A stretch of 64,000 nucleotides of DNA from Yersinia canariae. GTDB taxonomy: Bacteria > Pseudomonadota > Gammaproteobacteria > Enterobacterales > Enterobacteriaceae. Positions 8,900 through 18,152 of the stretch are shown one piece after another. The notes under the pieces are model-generated. The model was not told the DNA's origin. It did not search any database and saw only the letters and a list, made by a program, of their open reading frames with translations. Every line of letters begins with the position of its first letter. Position 1 is the first letter of the stretch. The stretch covers positions 1,550,001-1,614,000 of the forward strand of contig NZ_CP043727.1 in NCBI RefSeq assembly GCF_009831415.1. Reading direction: 5' to 3'. The position numbers and the translations under genes were made by a program.

Positions 8900-10960
8900 A
8901 TGCTCAATTTAAGCAAGACAGCCTTGTTCTGTCTGTTGCTGCTATGGATGCCAGCTCTTTGGGCGGCAGATAGCGGCTGGCTGGTCAGTGGACAAAATGA
9001 CCATGCCAAGGTTCGGATCCGTACCGAACCTTCTGCTGGCAGTGAAACCCGCATGCTACTTAACATTCAGTTGGAAAAAGGTTGGAAAACCTATTGGCGC
9101 TCGCCAGGGGAAGGGGGTATTGCCCCCACCATTACCTGGTCAACGCCTCTCGACGCGGTTAAATGGTATTGGCCTGTGCCGCAACGTTTTGATGTATCTG
9201 GGATTTCTACTCAGGGGTATCATGAGCAGGCCGTTCTGCCCATTGTGATTTCCGGCAAGGTTCCCAATACGCTTAGTGGAATATTGACCTTGTCGACGTG
9301 CAGTAATGTCTGCATTTTGACGGACTATCCGTTTAGTCTTGATGTGACCTCAGCCGTCAGTGCTGAAAGTCAGCAGCAATTCGAACATGATTTTGCCCAA
9401 GCAATGGGGCAGGTGCCGATTGCTAATGCGCTGACTCAGCATATTCAGGCCGGTTTTAGTCAGGGAGAAGTGCAAATACTTGCTCAGCGTGATGAAGGTT
9501 GGCAGCAACCTGAATTGTTTTTCGATACTTTGGAAGATGTCGATCTTGGCAAGCCTATCGTCACGGTGCAGGGCAACCAATTGTCGGTACGGGTGTCCGC
9601 TACTGACGGCTGGGGAGAGGGGACGGGAGACCTGCGTGGCAAGCAACTGACTCTGGTGATGACCGACGCGGGGCTGGCGCAAGAAGCCACGGTGACTATC
9701 GGGCAAGCACTGACTTTGCCGCAATCCACGAGCACGTTTTGGTCTTGGGTTCTCATGGCGTTGGCGGGTGGGTTGATTCTTAACCTGATGCCATGTGTGC
9801 TGCCGGTATTGGCGATGAAGCTTAGCTCAATTCTGCAAACTGAGCATCAAACTCGTCGTCAGGTGCGTTGGCAGTTTCTGGCCTCATCTGCCGGGATAAT
9901 CACCTCATTTTGGTTATTGGCCCTGCTGATGACCGCTTTGCGTTTGGGTAACCATGCTCTTGGTTGGGGCATTCAATTCCAAAACCCGTGGTTTATCGGT
10001 TTTATGGTCTTGGTCACTGCGCTCTTTACCGCCAACCTGTTTGGTCTGTTCGAGATTCAGCTCTCTTCATCGCTAAATACCCGCATCGCCGCTCCCCGAG
10101 TTGAGAAACCGGGCGCGCATGGTATGGCGGGTCATTTTGGGCAAGGCGCTTTGGCGACCTTGTTAGCAACGCCGTGCTCTGCGCCTTTCCTTGGCACTGC
10201 CGTGGCTTTTGCGCTAGCGGCCCCTTTGCCAGCGCTGTGGGGAATCTTTACCGCGCTCGGTGTTGGGATGAGTTTACCGTGGCTGGCGGTGGCGGCGTGG
10301 CCCAAATTGGCATTGTGTTTACCGCGCCCTGGCCGCTGGATGAATCATCTGCGGATCGCGATGGGCGTGCTGATGCTGGCGTCCAGCTTGTGGTTACTGA
10401 GCTTGATGACCAGCCATGTTGGTTTGCAAACTGTCATGGTCACGGCCGGAATATTATTGCTGGCGCTGCTACTGGCTATCGGCTGGCGTTATGGTGCTCG
10501 CATTGCCGCCATTGTCAGTCTAATCGCCGTGCTGATTGTCGGAGGATTGCTACTGGCAGGATCGCTAACCGCCGATTTATGGCGCAAGCCGTTGCGTGAC
10601 AATATCCCGTGGCAACCATTAACGGAGTCAGCCATTAAAAAAGCACTGACGGAGCACAAAAGAGTCTTTGTTGATGTTACCGCAGATTGGTGTGTGACCT
10701 GCAAAGTCAACAAGATACATGTGCTGATGCGCGATGATGTGCAACAGGCCCTGCAAGCGCCCGATGTGGTGGCATTACGCGGGGATTGGACACGTCCTTC
10801 TGCTGATATCACGGCATTTTTACGCGAGCGTGGCAGTGTTGCTATCCCGTTCAATCAAATTTATGGGCCACAGCAACCGCAGGGCGTCGTACTTTCTCCA
10901 CTGCTGGACCGTGATGTTTTATTAAAAGTGTTGGCCGATGCTAAAGGAAATGAAAAATGA
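8900..10960 (+). CDS. scsB: ScsB, DsbD-like membrane thiol reductant conductor
   Basis: Membrane protein of 686 residues that passes electrons from cytoplasmic thioredoxin to periplasmic Scs partners. Order of parts: signal peptide (to about ALWAA), a periplasmic N-terminal domain with the cysteine pair C134/C138 (STCSNVC), a DsbD-like membrane domain with paired motifs NLMPCVLP (C299) and ATPCSAPF (C426), further spans, and a C-terminal thioredoxin-like domain with WCVTC (C598/C601). That is the three-module cysteine relay known for ScsB/DsbD. An ATGA overlap with scsC indicates coupled translation. The long N-terminal domain distinguishes ScsB from the shorter CcdA. Confidence 0.92.
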   Translation: MLNLSKTALFCLLLLWMPALWAADSGWLVSGQNDHAKVRIRTEPSAGSETRMLLNIQLEKGWKTYWRSPGEGGIAPTITWSTPLDAVKWYWPVPQRFDVSGISTQGYHEQAVLPIVISGKVPNTLSGILTLSTCSNVCILTDYPFSLDVTSAVSAESQQQFEHDFAQAMGQVPIANALTQHIQAGFSQGEVQILAQRDEGWQQPELFFDTLEDVDLGKPIVTVQGNQLSVRVSATDGWGEGTGDLRGKQLTLVMTDAGLAQEATVTIGQALTLPQSTSTFWSWVLMALAGGLILNLMPCVLPVLAMKLSSILQTEHQTRRQVRWQFLASSAGIITSFWLLALLMTALRLGNHALGWGIQFQNPWFIGFMVLVTALFTANLFGLFEIQLSSSLNTRIAAPRVEKPGAHGMAGHFGQGALATLLATPCSAPFLGTAVAFALAAPLPALWGIFTALGVGMSLPWLAVAAWPKLALCLPRPGRWMNHLRIAMGVLMLASSLWLLSLMTSHVGLQTVMVTAGILLLALLLAIGWRYGARIAAIVSLIAVLIVGGLLLAGSLTADLWRKPLRDNIPWQPLTESAIKKALTEHKRVFVDVTADWCVTCKVNKIHVLMRDDVQQALQAPDVVALRGDWTRPSADITAFLRERGSVAIPFNQIYGPQQPQGVVLSPLLDRDVLLKVLADAKGNEK

Positions 10961-11682
10961 GAATTCTAACTGTGTTGTTGATTGCCTTACTTTCAGCGCC
11001 ATCATGGGCCGCAGCCCCTTTTACCCCGGAACAAGAGGTGCGGATAAAAGAACTGATTCGTGAAACGCTGATAGCGAATCCGGATATTTTGGAACAATCG
11101 GTCAATGCCTGGCAGCAGCAAGCCAATGATGCGCAGGGGCAACAACTGAGTCAATTTATTGCGGCCAACAAGCAAGCCCTGTATCAAGACCCCGGTAGCC
11201 CTCGCTTTGGCGCGACAACCCCGCAACTGACTTTGGTTTCGTTCACCGACTACAATTGCCCCTTCTGCAAAACGTTTGATCCATTGCTGGAAAAACTGGT
11301 CAAAGAATATCCACAGGTGGCGGTAGTGATAAAACCGTTGCCATTTAAAGGGGAAAGCTCAGTGACCAGTGCGCGGCTGGCGTTGACCTTATGGCAACAG
11401 CATCCTGATCAATGGATGGCTTTTCATCAGCGTTTGATGGCGAAAAAGGGCTTCCACGATGCCAGCAGTATTGCTGCCGCACAGAAAAAAACCGGAGTGA
11501 CTGCTGTGGAACCGAGTGAACAAAGTCTGAATGTGCTGCGCTCTAATCTGAAACTCGCTGATCAGTTAGGTATTCAGGGCACACCTGCCACCTTGATTGG
11601 CGACCAAATGGTGCCGGGCGCTATTTCTTACGAACAACTGGAGACGATAGTGAAACAGCAACTGGCGCAGGCGGGTAAATGA
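10957..11682 (+). CDS. scsC: ScsC, periplasmic DsbA-like thiol-disulfide isomerase
   Basis: Secreted thioredoxin-fold protein of 241 residues with a cleavable signal peptide ending near PSWAAA. The active site is CPFC (C101/C104) in FTDYNCPFCKTFDP, with a cis-proline loop in QGTPATLIG. It carries about 60 residues between the signal peptide and the catalytic fold, including RIKELIRETLIANPDILEQ. Comparable N-terminal stalks form trimers in Proteus mirabilis ScsC, giving isomerase activity, whereas the Salmonella protein is monomeric. A trimer here is an inference. It overlaps scsB (ATGA) and scsD, consistent with one translationally coupled operon and reduction by ScsB. Confidence 0.92.
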   Translation: MRILTVLLIALLSAPSWAAAPFTPEQEVRIKELIRETLIANPDILEQSVNAWQQQANDAQGQQLSQFIAANKQALYQDPGSPRFGATTPQLTLVSFTDYNCPFCKTFDPLLEKLVKEYPQVAVVIKPLPFKGESSVTSARLALTLWQQHPDQWMAFHQRLMAKKGFHDASSIAAAQKKTGVTAVEPSEQSLNVLRSNLKLADQLGIQGTPATLIGDQMVPGAISYEQLETIVKQQLAQAGK

Positions 11683-12179
11683 ATCGCTTAAAACGCTGGG
11701 GGAAAGAGCTGGTGGTTTTGTTGCTGCTGGTGGCGGTGGTTTCGTTCGCAATGGATTGGCTGCGTAGCCCGCAAACCCCAGCGGATTGGCAGGATTCGGC
11801 CTTACAAACACTGGCAGGAAATACCGTTTCCTTACAGGAAATGAGTCAGGAAAAACCTCTGCTTATCTATTTCTGGGCGACATGGTGCGGAGTGTGTAAA
11901 TTCACCACGCCCAGCGTCAATCAGTTAGTGCAAGAGGGCGAAAATGTTCTGACTGTGGCGCTACGTTCTGGTGATCCCGCGCAAGTTGAAACTTGGCTGC
12001 GCAAAAAAGGCTATCAATTGCCAGTGATTAATGACCCGCAAGGCCAGTTATCAGCTCAGTGGCAAATTAATGTCACACCGACGGTGGTCATCCTCTATCA
12101 AGGTAAGATGGTACAGCACACCAGCGGCTGGACCAGCTACTGGGGGATGAAACTGCGCTTATGGCTGGCATCTTTCTAA
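11679..12179 (+). CDS. scsD: ScsD, membrane-anchored TlpA-like thioredoxin
   Basis: Protein of 166 residues with an N-terminal membrane anchor (ELVVLLLLVAVVSFAMDWL) and a periplasmic TlpA/ResA-type thioredoxin fold. The active site is FWATWCGVC (C70/C73), and the cis-proline loop reads NVTPTVVILYQGK. It is expected to receive electrons from ScsB; its target is uncertain. It overlaps the scsC stop by four bases and is followed by a strong terminator at 12198-12228, which closes the scs operon. Confidence 0.92.
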   Translation: MNRLKRWGKELVVLLLLVAVVSFAMDWLRSPQTPADWQDSALQTLAGNTVSLQEMSQEKPLLIYFWATWCGVCKFTTPSVNQLVQEGENVLTVALRSGDPAQVETWLRKKGYQLPVINDPQGQLSAQWQINVTPTVVILYQGKMVQHTSGWTSYWGMKLRLWLASF

Positions 12180-12197
12180 TTTAATATTTTTTCATTT

Positions 12198-12228
12198 AAA
12201 GCCCGGGCCACTATGCCGGGCTTTTTTT
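12198..12228. terminator. Shared terminator between scsD and the MocR-type gene
   Basis: AAAGCCCGG at 12198-12206 pairs with CCGGGCTTT at 12216-12224, followed by a T run to 12229 on the plus strand. The stop codon of the convergent MocR-type gene (12211-12213) lies inside the loop of this structure. Confidence 0.85.
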
Positions 12229-13701
12229 TGCCTGACATTGCCCGATTGCTGCACTTAGCCGGGTAATTCCTTGGGCTATCCGTTCCGGGGAGTTGGCGGC
12301 AAAATTTAAACGCAGGGTAAATTCGCCGGATGATTCTTGGGTATAAAATCCGCCACCTCGCGCGAAGGTCACGCCAGCTTGCCATGCCAGTGGCATTAAT
12401 TGCGAAACTGACACGTTTTCAGGCAGTTGCAGCCAGATAAATAACCCGCCATCAGGTATTTCAAACTGGCAACCCAACGGCAATGTTTGTGTCAGTGCCT
12501 CGGCCATAGCATCGCGGTGTTGGCGATATAAACGGCAAGCCCGGCGCAATTGTTTGTCGTAACGCCCAATGGTAACAAAGGCATCCAACGCCCGCTGGAT
12601 CAAATTCGAACTGGTAAAACTATCAACATGTTTTAAGCGCGCCAGTTGTGTGTAGTGCGGTTGGTCGGCGACCAGATAGCCAATGCGCATGCTGGGCAGC
12701 AACATTTTGGAAAAAGTACTGACATAAATAACTTCGCTCGGGGCCGCCAGTGAGCGCAGTGAAGGCAACTTCTTGCCGCTATAACGCAAGTCACCCACAT
12801 AGTCATCCTCAAGGATGACGACTCCCGCGCGTCGAGCTATGTGCAGTAGCTGATGGCGACGGCCCTCACTCATACAGCGACCCGTGGGGTTATTGAAGTT
12901 GGGAATGCAATAGATCAGTTTAGGTTGATGTTCAGCTAACAGCGCGGGCAGGGTTTCGAGTTGCATGCCCTGTTGATCACTGGGCAGTGCAACAACATTC
13001 ACCTTATGCAGGCGAAACAGGGCAAGTGCTTCGGCATAAGTGGGCTCTTCCACCAACACCGTATCACCCGGCGCTAATAGTGATTGGCTCACCAAGCTAA
13101 TGGCGTGTTGCGAACCATTGGTTATCAGCAATTGCTCGGGGCGCGTCGGGATACCCTGTGCAGAAAGAATACGGCTGAGAGTATCGCGCAAGGGGTAATA
13201 GCCGCAGTAGTCGCCGTAACTGAATGCTTCTTCAGCATGACGCCGCAGTATCGATTGTAGCGTCTGGCGAAATTCATCCAGCGGAAAAACCTTCGGGTTG
13301 CCAATCCCTGCGGCAAAATTGATGGTGTCCGGGGGCAGGGGAATGTCAGCATAACCGTCAAGGCGCGAGGTCACGGTGGTAAAACGATCGAGTGGAAACT
13401 CACCTTGCAACAGCGGTTGTGGCTGACTTGGCGGTGGCGGCAGGTAGCGGACATAGGCCCCGCTCCCACGCCGTTGCTGTAAAAAACCTTTTGCTGCTAA
13501 CTCGGCATAGGCGTTATCCACGGTGAGACGGCTAACGGATAATTCGGTAGCCAGAGTGCGAGTTGATGGCAATTTATCCCCGTCAGCGAACACACCACTG
13601 AGGATAGCTCGGCGCAGTGCTTCTTCAATTTGCAGATACAGCGGAATATCTTGTTGGCGATCTAAAGGAATATGCATGTCATAACGCCGAAAGTGGCTCA
13701 T
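12211..13701 (-). CDS. MocR-type regulator (GntR wHTH fused to class I aminotransferase fold)
   Basis: Transcription factor of 496 residues. A GntR-type winged helix (residues about 15-85: DIPLYLQIEEALRRAI, LPSTRTLATELSVSRLTVD) precedes an aminotransferase-like domain with the PLP-binding lysine in TFSKML and the NPTG-type segment FNNPTGR. MocR proteins often sense PLP or an amino-acid adduct and control an adjacent gene. The best candidate target is the EamA transporter transcribed away from it at 13859, with a gap of about 157 bp. The start is the first ATG, though a second ATG eight codons later gives MHIPLDRQQD and could be used. The specific ligand is unknown. Confidence 0.9.
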   Translation of the reverse strand: MSHFRRYDMHIPLDRQQDIPLYLQIEEALRRAILSGVFADGDKLPSTRTLATELSVSRLTVDNAYAELAAKGFLQQRRGSGAYVRYLPPPPSQPQPLLQGEFPLDRFTTVTSRLDGYADIPLPPDTINFAAGIGNPKVFPLDEFRQTLQSILRRHAEEAFSYGDYCGYYPLRDTLSRILSAQGIPTRPEQLLITNGSQHAISLVSQSLLAPGDTVLVEEPTYAEALALFRLHKVNVVALPSDQQGMQLETLPALLAEHQPKLIYCIPNFNNPTGRCMSEGRRHQLLHIARRAGVVILEDDYVGDLRYSGKKLPSLRSLAAPSEVIYVSTFSKMLLPSMRIGYLVADQPHYTQLARLKHVDSFTSSNLIQRALDAFVTIGRYDKQLRRACRLYRQHRDAMAEALTQTLPLGCQFEIPDGGLFIWLQLPENVSVSQLMPLAWQAGVTFARGGGFYTQESSGEFTLRLNFAANSPERIAQGITRLSAAIGQCQAKKSPA

Positions 13702-13858
13702 ATATAAAATGATGCATTCACTATACCCAATGCCAGCAGGGCTTCAAGAAAGAAAAAGTGGCCTGTATTAATCAGTAGGGAAGTGGCACTGGTGGTGAGA
13801 AAACGCCGGAGTAAAATCGTATCAAACTAATTAATGCTGTGAATCTAATGAGGCTGTT

Positions 13859-14905
13859 ATGGCAGTACCGGCGGGATTACCCCCATCATTTATCCGCACT
13901 CCGCTGATGGGCAGCGGCTTTTTTACCGGCAAACGGCAAGGGTACGCACTGGCCATTATCAGTGCCATGTTATTAGGTTTTACCGGGATTATTATCCGCA
14001 TCCTCACTGTACATTATCATTTGCCCACATCTGTCTTAGCTTTTTGGCGCGCGGGGTTGGTTGCAGCCGTCCTGTTGCCCATTTTATTAGTCATCAGGCC
14101 CGAGTGGGCCAAATTACGCCGCGACCAAGTGAAATTCTATTTGTCTTATGGCCTACTGTTGGCGGTATTTAATGGATTATGGACAGAATCCGTCGCGTTA
14201 AACGGGGCGTCGATATCCACTATCTTGGTTTATTGCTCGGTAGGTTTTACTGTTTTTCTGGGCTGGATTTTTTATAACGAATATATGGGCTGGCGCGAGC
14301 TATTCGTTATTGTAATCAGTCTGGCGGGTTGTTTTTTGGTCAGTGATGGCGTGAATATCACGGCGACAGATTTTAATTTTATCGGTTTATTTATTGGGCT
14401 AGCGTCGGGAATTGGTTACAGCTTTTATACTCTGGCTGGACGAATTGCCACTGACCGCCGTTATCCAGTGTGGAATACCATTTTGTATGTATTTGGTTTC
14501 TCTGCCGTCTATCAATGGATATTTAATCAGTTTCTGATGTGGTTCCCGGTGCCCGGGTTGCAGCAGATGGTGGGAGATGTATTTTTCTTGTCTGCAGGGG
14601 CGCAAGGTATTCAATGGTCTGGCTGGGGATTATTGCTGATTTTGGCAGCAGGGCCGACATTACTGGGCTTTGGTTTATTTAATCTGAGTTTGAAAACTCT
14701 CCCGTTGGCCGTGGCCAGTTTGATATTAACTTTGGAATTGGTGTTTACTGCTGTAATTGCATATTTTCTGTTAGACGAAACCTTATCGGCTTCGCAATTA
14801 CTTGGCAGCGCATTGGTCTTATTAGGCGTATTAATGCTGCACAGAAAAGATAATACAGTGGGTGAGATAGCCACAACGGATAGCCGTGGCGCTATCTCAC
14901 CTTAA
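13859..14905 (+). CDS. EamA-family (DMT) transporter
   Basis: Membrane protein of 348 residues with about ten spans in two EamA repeats of the drug/metabolite transporter superfamily. The ATG follows a GAGG motif. Segments such as ALAIISAMLLGFTGIIIRIL (first helix) and SLILTLELVFTAVIAYFLL (second repeat) are characteristic. It is larger than the usual 290-300 residues because of an N-terminal cytoplasmic segment of about 30 residues. Divergence from the MocR-type gene suggests regulated export of an amino acid or amine, but the substrate cannot be told. The next gene, also EamA, is convergent with a gap of four bases. Confidence 0.88.
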   Translation: MAVPAGLPPSFIRTPLMGSGFFTGKRQGYALAIISAMLLGFTGIIIRILTVHYHLPTSVLAFWRAGLVAAVLLPILLVIRPEWAKLRRDQVKFYLSYGLLLAVFNGLWTESVALNGASISTILVYCSVGFTVFLGWIFYNEYMGWRELFVIVISLAGCFLVSDGVNITATDFNFIGLFIGLASGIGYSFYTLAGRIATDRRYPVWNTILYVFGFSAVYQWIFNQFLMWFPVPGLQQMVGDVFFLSAGAQGIQWSGWGLLLILAAGPTLLGFGLFNLSLKTLPLAVASLILTLELVFTAVIAYFLLDETLSASQLLGSALVLLGVLMLHRKDNTVGEIATTDSRGAISP

Positions 14906-14909
14906 TAAT

Positions 14910-15809
14910 TTATTGCGCTATTCTTCGGCGTAATGGTGTGCGCAGGCGTTGAGCTAAGATCACCCCTGCCAGGGTAATACCACCACCAATTAGATGATAA
15001 TTGTGCAATTGCTCATGCAGGAAAGTGACGGCGATAATGGCTGTAAATACCGGTGTTAGGTTCATAAATATTGACGCGGTGTTTGCCCCCAGTCGCATTA
15101 CGCCATGAATCCATAAATAAGGCGCAATAATAGAAGCAGGGATGCCGGCAAATAATACCAGTGGGATATTCTGCGCGGTTAATTGCACATCTGGTGCCAG
15201 CAGGAAGTTTGGTAATAACAGCACCACACCAAAGGCAATTTGCATATACAGGGATTGCCAGTTAGGTAACTGAATCGCCCAGCGCTTGGTCAATACCCCA
15301 TAGAGTGCATAGGATGCTGATGCGCCGAACATCATCAGTTCGCCTTTGCCAATGCCGTGCTGTAGCAATTGTACCGGATTACCCGCGCTGACCAACCACA
15401 CTAACCCGCCTAATGACAGCACACTCCCCAATGCAATCCCGACAGTAGGCGCAACACGTAACACCACAATACTAATAAGCACAGTAAGTAATGGAATCAA
15501 TGAGCTGAGTATTCCCATAAACAGGGCACTGACACTGTGGGCGGCGTAATAAGCTAGGCTTTGATACAGCACCATACCTAACAGCCCCAGAATCATCAGT
15601 TTCCACCAATAAACACGGATGGCTTGCCAGTTGCGGATAACGCCCAGCAGTAAAAATGGCGTTAGAGTCAGTAATGCCAGTACCCAGCGATAGAAAGAGA
15701 TTGCCGCCGGATCGATGGCGGTGGCGGATACTTTGCTGACAACAGCATTGATTGACCAGATAATCACCGCGAATAAGGGAAATAACACATTCATACTCAT
15801 CATTCTCAT
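14910..15809 (-). CDS. EamA-family (DMT) transporter
   Basis: Second EamA transporter, 299 residues with about ten membrane spans (MNVLFPLFAVIIWSINAVVS, FMGILSSLIPLLTVLISIVVL, MNLTPVFTAIIAVTFL). It is not a recent duplicate of the neighbour, since only general family features are shared. The start is ambiguous: four in-frame ATGs occur within the first six codons, with no clear ribosome-binding site. MNVLFPLF is the most conventional N-terminus. It is divergent from the AraC-type regulator at 16035, its likely controller. Substrate unknown. Confidence 0.88.
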   Translation of the reverse strand: MRMMSMNVLFPLFAVIIWSINAVVSKVSATAIDPAAISFYRWVLALLTLTPFLLLGVIRNWQAIRVYWWKLMILGLLGMVLYQSLAYYAAHSVSALFMGILSSLIPLLTVLISIVVLRVAPTVGIALGSVLSLGGLVWLVSAGNPVQLLQHGIGKGELMMFGASASYALYGVLTKRWAIQLPNWQSLYMQIAFGVVLLLPNFLLAPDVQLTAQNIPLVLFAGIPASIIAPYLWIHGVMRLGANTASIFMNLTPVFTAIIAVTFLHEQLHNYHLIGGGITLAGVILAQRLRTPLRRRIAQ

Positions 15810-15826
15810 CTAAACAGCAAGGTATA

Positions 15827-15935
15827 TATACCCAAAGTCATTGGCGTTGCAGCGGCCTTGTAGAAGCAAGACTCAGAGGGGGCCGAGTAGTGAGAGCCGC
15901 TAATATCGCTGCAACATCAATAAAGAAGAAGGCTA
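15827..15935. repeat. Degenerate ERIC-type repeat
   Basis: Left end TATACCCAAAGTCATTGGCG followed by TTGCAG matches the start of the ERIC family. The right side (GCTGCAACATCAATAAAGAAG, from about 15908) is weakly preserved, so the end is approximate. It fills much of the gap between the EamA and AraC genes. Confidence 0.6.
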
Positions 15936-16034
15936 GTCTACATCTGTCTGATTTATTCTATATACTGATAATCAGACAATGGTTGCTGTGATTAGGACAA
16001 TTTCAGCCGACAGGCGCGGAACCACAAGAGATAA

Positions 16035-16826
16035 ATGACGATGACAAAACCTAATTTTCCGGTGGTTGCTGCCAGCGCGCCGCAGAACTTGTCTTTCCGC
16101 TGTGAGATATACAATGCCAATACTGAATTCCTGCCTCATACCCATGCCTATGGGCAATTGATCTGTGTTAAATCGGGCGTGTTAGCAATGAATATTGGCG
16201 GCCAGCGCTTTCTGGCACCCCCTGAATTCAGTGTTTGGGTTCCCGCTGGTGTCGAGCATTCCAGCTATAATCGCAAGCCGATGCATTTTCGCGCCATTGA
16301 TATTGCACAGGAATTCTGTGATGAGCTCCCCACGTCAGCTTGCCTTATCAATGTCAGCCCGATTTTTAACGCCATCGTGGAGGATTGTTTCTCTCGTGGC
16401 TTATTTATGCCAGAAAGTGAGCAAGATATACGTTTGGGGCGCGTGTTAATTGACCAGCTCAGAATTTCACCAGTGCAATGTACTTATTTGCCTACCTCAC
16501 AAGATAAGTTGTTGTCGCCCATTCTAACGGCGCTGGAGCGCTGCCCATCAGACAATACGTCGTTGGCACTCTGGGCGAAGCGGGTCTATACGACGGAGCG
16601 AACATTATCGCGCCGTTGCCAGCAAGAGTTGGGGATGGCGTTTAGTGAATGGCGGCAACGATTGCGTTTTTTACATGCAATTTCTTTGCTGGAACAAGGG
16701 CTAACGGTGCAAAATGTCGCCCTTGATGTGGGGTATAGCTCAGCGTCCGCATTTATTGCGATGTTTCAGCAAGTTTCCGGGACGACGCCAGAGCGTTTTC
16801 GTCGGAGTAATCCCCTTCATACTTGA
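16035..16826 (+). CDS. AraC-family transcriptional regulator
   Basis: Regulator of 263 residues with an N-terminal cupin-like sensor domain (TEFLPHTHAYGQLICVKSG, with metal-type histidines) and a C-terminal double helix-turn-helix of the AraC/XylS type (LALWAKRVYTTERTLSRRCQ and VQNVALDVGYSSASAFIAMF). This layout is common among AraC-type regulators of adjacent exporters. It is divergent from the EamA gene at 14910-15809. Its last codons and stop (PLHT, then TGA) are read from an ERIC-type repeat at 16808-16868. Confidence 0.9.
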   Translation: MTMTKPNFPVVAASAPQNLSFRCEIYNANTEFLPHTHAYGQLICVKSGVLAMNIGGQRFLAPPEFSVWVPAGVEHSSYNRKPMHFRAIDIAQEFCDELPTSACLINVSPIFNAIVEDCFSRGLFMPESEQDIRLGRVLIDQLRISPVQCTYLPTSQDKLLSPILTALERCPSDNTSLALWAKRVYTTERTLSRRCQQELGMAFSEWRQRLRFLHAISLLEQGLTVQNVALDVGYSSASAFIAMFQQVSGTTPERFRRSNPLHT

Positions 16827-16868
16827 GGCCGCAGGGTGTTGGCTGCAACTTCAATAACTTTGGGTATA
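16808..16868. repeat. Short (about 60-70 bp class) ERIC-type repeat
   Basis: On the minus strand it reads TATACCCAAAGTTATTGAAG, then TTGCAGCCAACACCCTGCGG, and ends near CTTCATACTTGA on the opposite arm, which is the ERIC short form with inverted ends. It overlaps the last codons of the AraC-type gene and lies 52 bp before the pdxB start. Confidence 0.8.
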
Positions 16869-16920
16869 TACTGACCCCCCTGTTTTTCATCTGTAGGGCA
16901 GCAAGCTGTCGGAGAGCAAA

Positions 16921-18048
16921 GTGAAAATTCTGGTTGATGAGAATATGCCGTACGCCGATGCGCTATTCCAGCGGTTAGGTGATGTTCAGGCGGTGCCGGG
17001 GCGACCAATCCCCCTTGATGCACTGGCTGGTGCCGACGCGCTGATGGTGCGCTCGGTCACCAAAGTGAATGAAGCGCTGTTGCAAGGCACTTCAATTCGT
17101 TTTGTGGGCACGGCGACTGCTGGCACTGACCATGTCGATGATAACTGGCTACAGCAACAGGGTATTGGCTTTTCTGCTGCGCCTGGGTGCAATGCTATTG
17201 CTGTGGTTGAATATGTTTTCTCCGCGCTGATGATGATGGCCGAACGTGATGGTTTCCAGTTGCGTGATAAAACTGTCGGTATCATTGGTGTCGGCAATGT
17301 GGGCTCACGGCTGAATGCTCGCCTACAAGCTCTGGGCGTTCGCACACTTCTGTGTGATCCTCCGCGTGCGGATCGGGGCGATAAAGAGACGTTTTGGCCA
17401 CTGGAAAAACTGGTGCGCGAGGCTGATGTTCTCACCTTCCATACGCCGCTTAATAAAACTGGTGCTTATCAAAGTTTGCACATGGCAGATGATGAATTAC
17501 TGGCTGCGCTGCCGGATGGCCGCATTCTGATTAATGCTTGTCGCGGTGCGGTTGTCGATAATGCTGCATTGCTCCGCGCGCTGGAGAAAGGCAAAAAACT
17601 CAGTGTGGTATTGGATGTGTGGGAGCCAGAGCCAGAGTTATCTTTGCCGCTGCTGGCCCGTGTTGATATCGGAACCCCCCATATCGCTGGATACACATTA
17701 GAAGGCAAAGCTCGCGGCACCACTCAAGTGTTTGAGGCATTCAGCCAGTATTTGGGTCAACCACAATCTGTCGAGCTTGCTTCCTTATTGCCAGCGCCAG
17801 AATTCAGCCAATTACAGTTAAATGGTGAGTTGGACGAAGGCACATTAAAACGATTGATGCACTTGGTGTATGATGTGCGCCGCGATGATGCGCCGCTGCG
17901 CCGTGTTGCGGGCCAACCGGGTGAATTTGACCGCCTGCGCAAGCACTATCAAGAACGGCGTGAATGGTCGTCACTCTGTGTGCAGTGCGACGATGCCGCC
18001 AGTGCTGAGTTGTTACAGAAATTAGGGTTTAGTACTCAATTACGCTAA
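16921..18048 (+). CDS. pdxB: Erythronate-4-phosphate dehydrogenase
   Basis: Second step of the DXP-dependent pyridoxal phosphate pathway: oxidises 4-phosphoerythronate with NAD. The 375-residue protein has a D-2-hydroxyacid dehydrogenase fold with a Rossmann motif [10 protein letters not shown], catalytic segments NACRGAVVD (Arg), DVWEPEP (Glu) and TPHIAGYT (His), and the C-terminal PdxB dimerisation domain. The start is GTG ([11 protein letters not shown]) after GGAGAG. It heads the conserved run pdxB-usg-truA, and a small terminator-like hairpin (18081-18100) separates it from usg. Confidence 0.97.
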   Translation: MKILVDENMPYADALFQRLGDVQAVPGRPIPLDALAGADALMVRSVTKVNEALLQGTSIRFVGTATAGTDHVDDNWLQQQGIGFSAAPGCNAIAVVEYVFSALMMMAERDGFQLRDKTVGIIGVGNVGSRLNARLQALGVRTLLCDPPRADRGDKETFWPLEKLVREADVLTFHTPLNKTGAYQSLHMADDELLAALPDGRILINACRGAVVDNAALLRALEKGKKLSVVLDVWEPEPELSLPLLARVDIGTPHIAGYTLEGKARGTTQVFEAFSQYLGQPQSVELASLLPAPEFSQLQLNGELDEGTLKRLMHLVYDVRRDDAPLRRVAGQPGEFDRLRKHYQERREWSSLCVQCDDAASAELLQKLGFSTQLR

Positions 18049-18080
18049 GCCGCTCTGTAGCATAATTATGATGGAATATC

Positions 18081-18101
18081 AGGCGGTATTTTACCGCCTT
18101 T
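18081..18101 (+). terminator. Hairpin between pdxB and usg
   Basis: AGGCGGT at 18081-18087 pairs with ACCGCCT at 18093-18099 over a short loop, followed by a short T-rich stretch (TTTGTCC). Probably a weak or partial terminator. Confidence 0.6.
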
Positions 18102-18152
18102 GTCCTTGTATCAATCCTTGTAATTTAATGAACGTTAGTGGAGAAAACCAAC

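Noticed and set aside
8496..12179. scsABCD as a possibly new redox system
   Set aside because: Cysteine motifs, order and sizes fit the known suppressor-of-copper-sensitivity operon of Salmonella and Proteus; only its location is notable.
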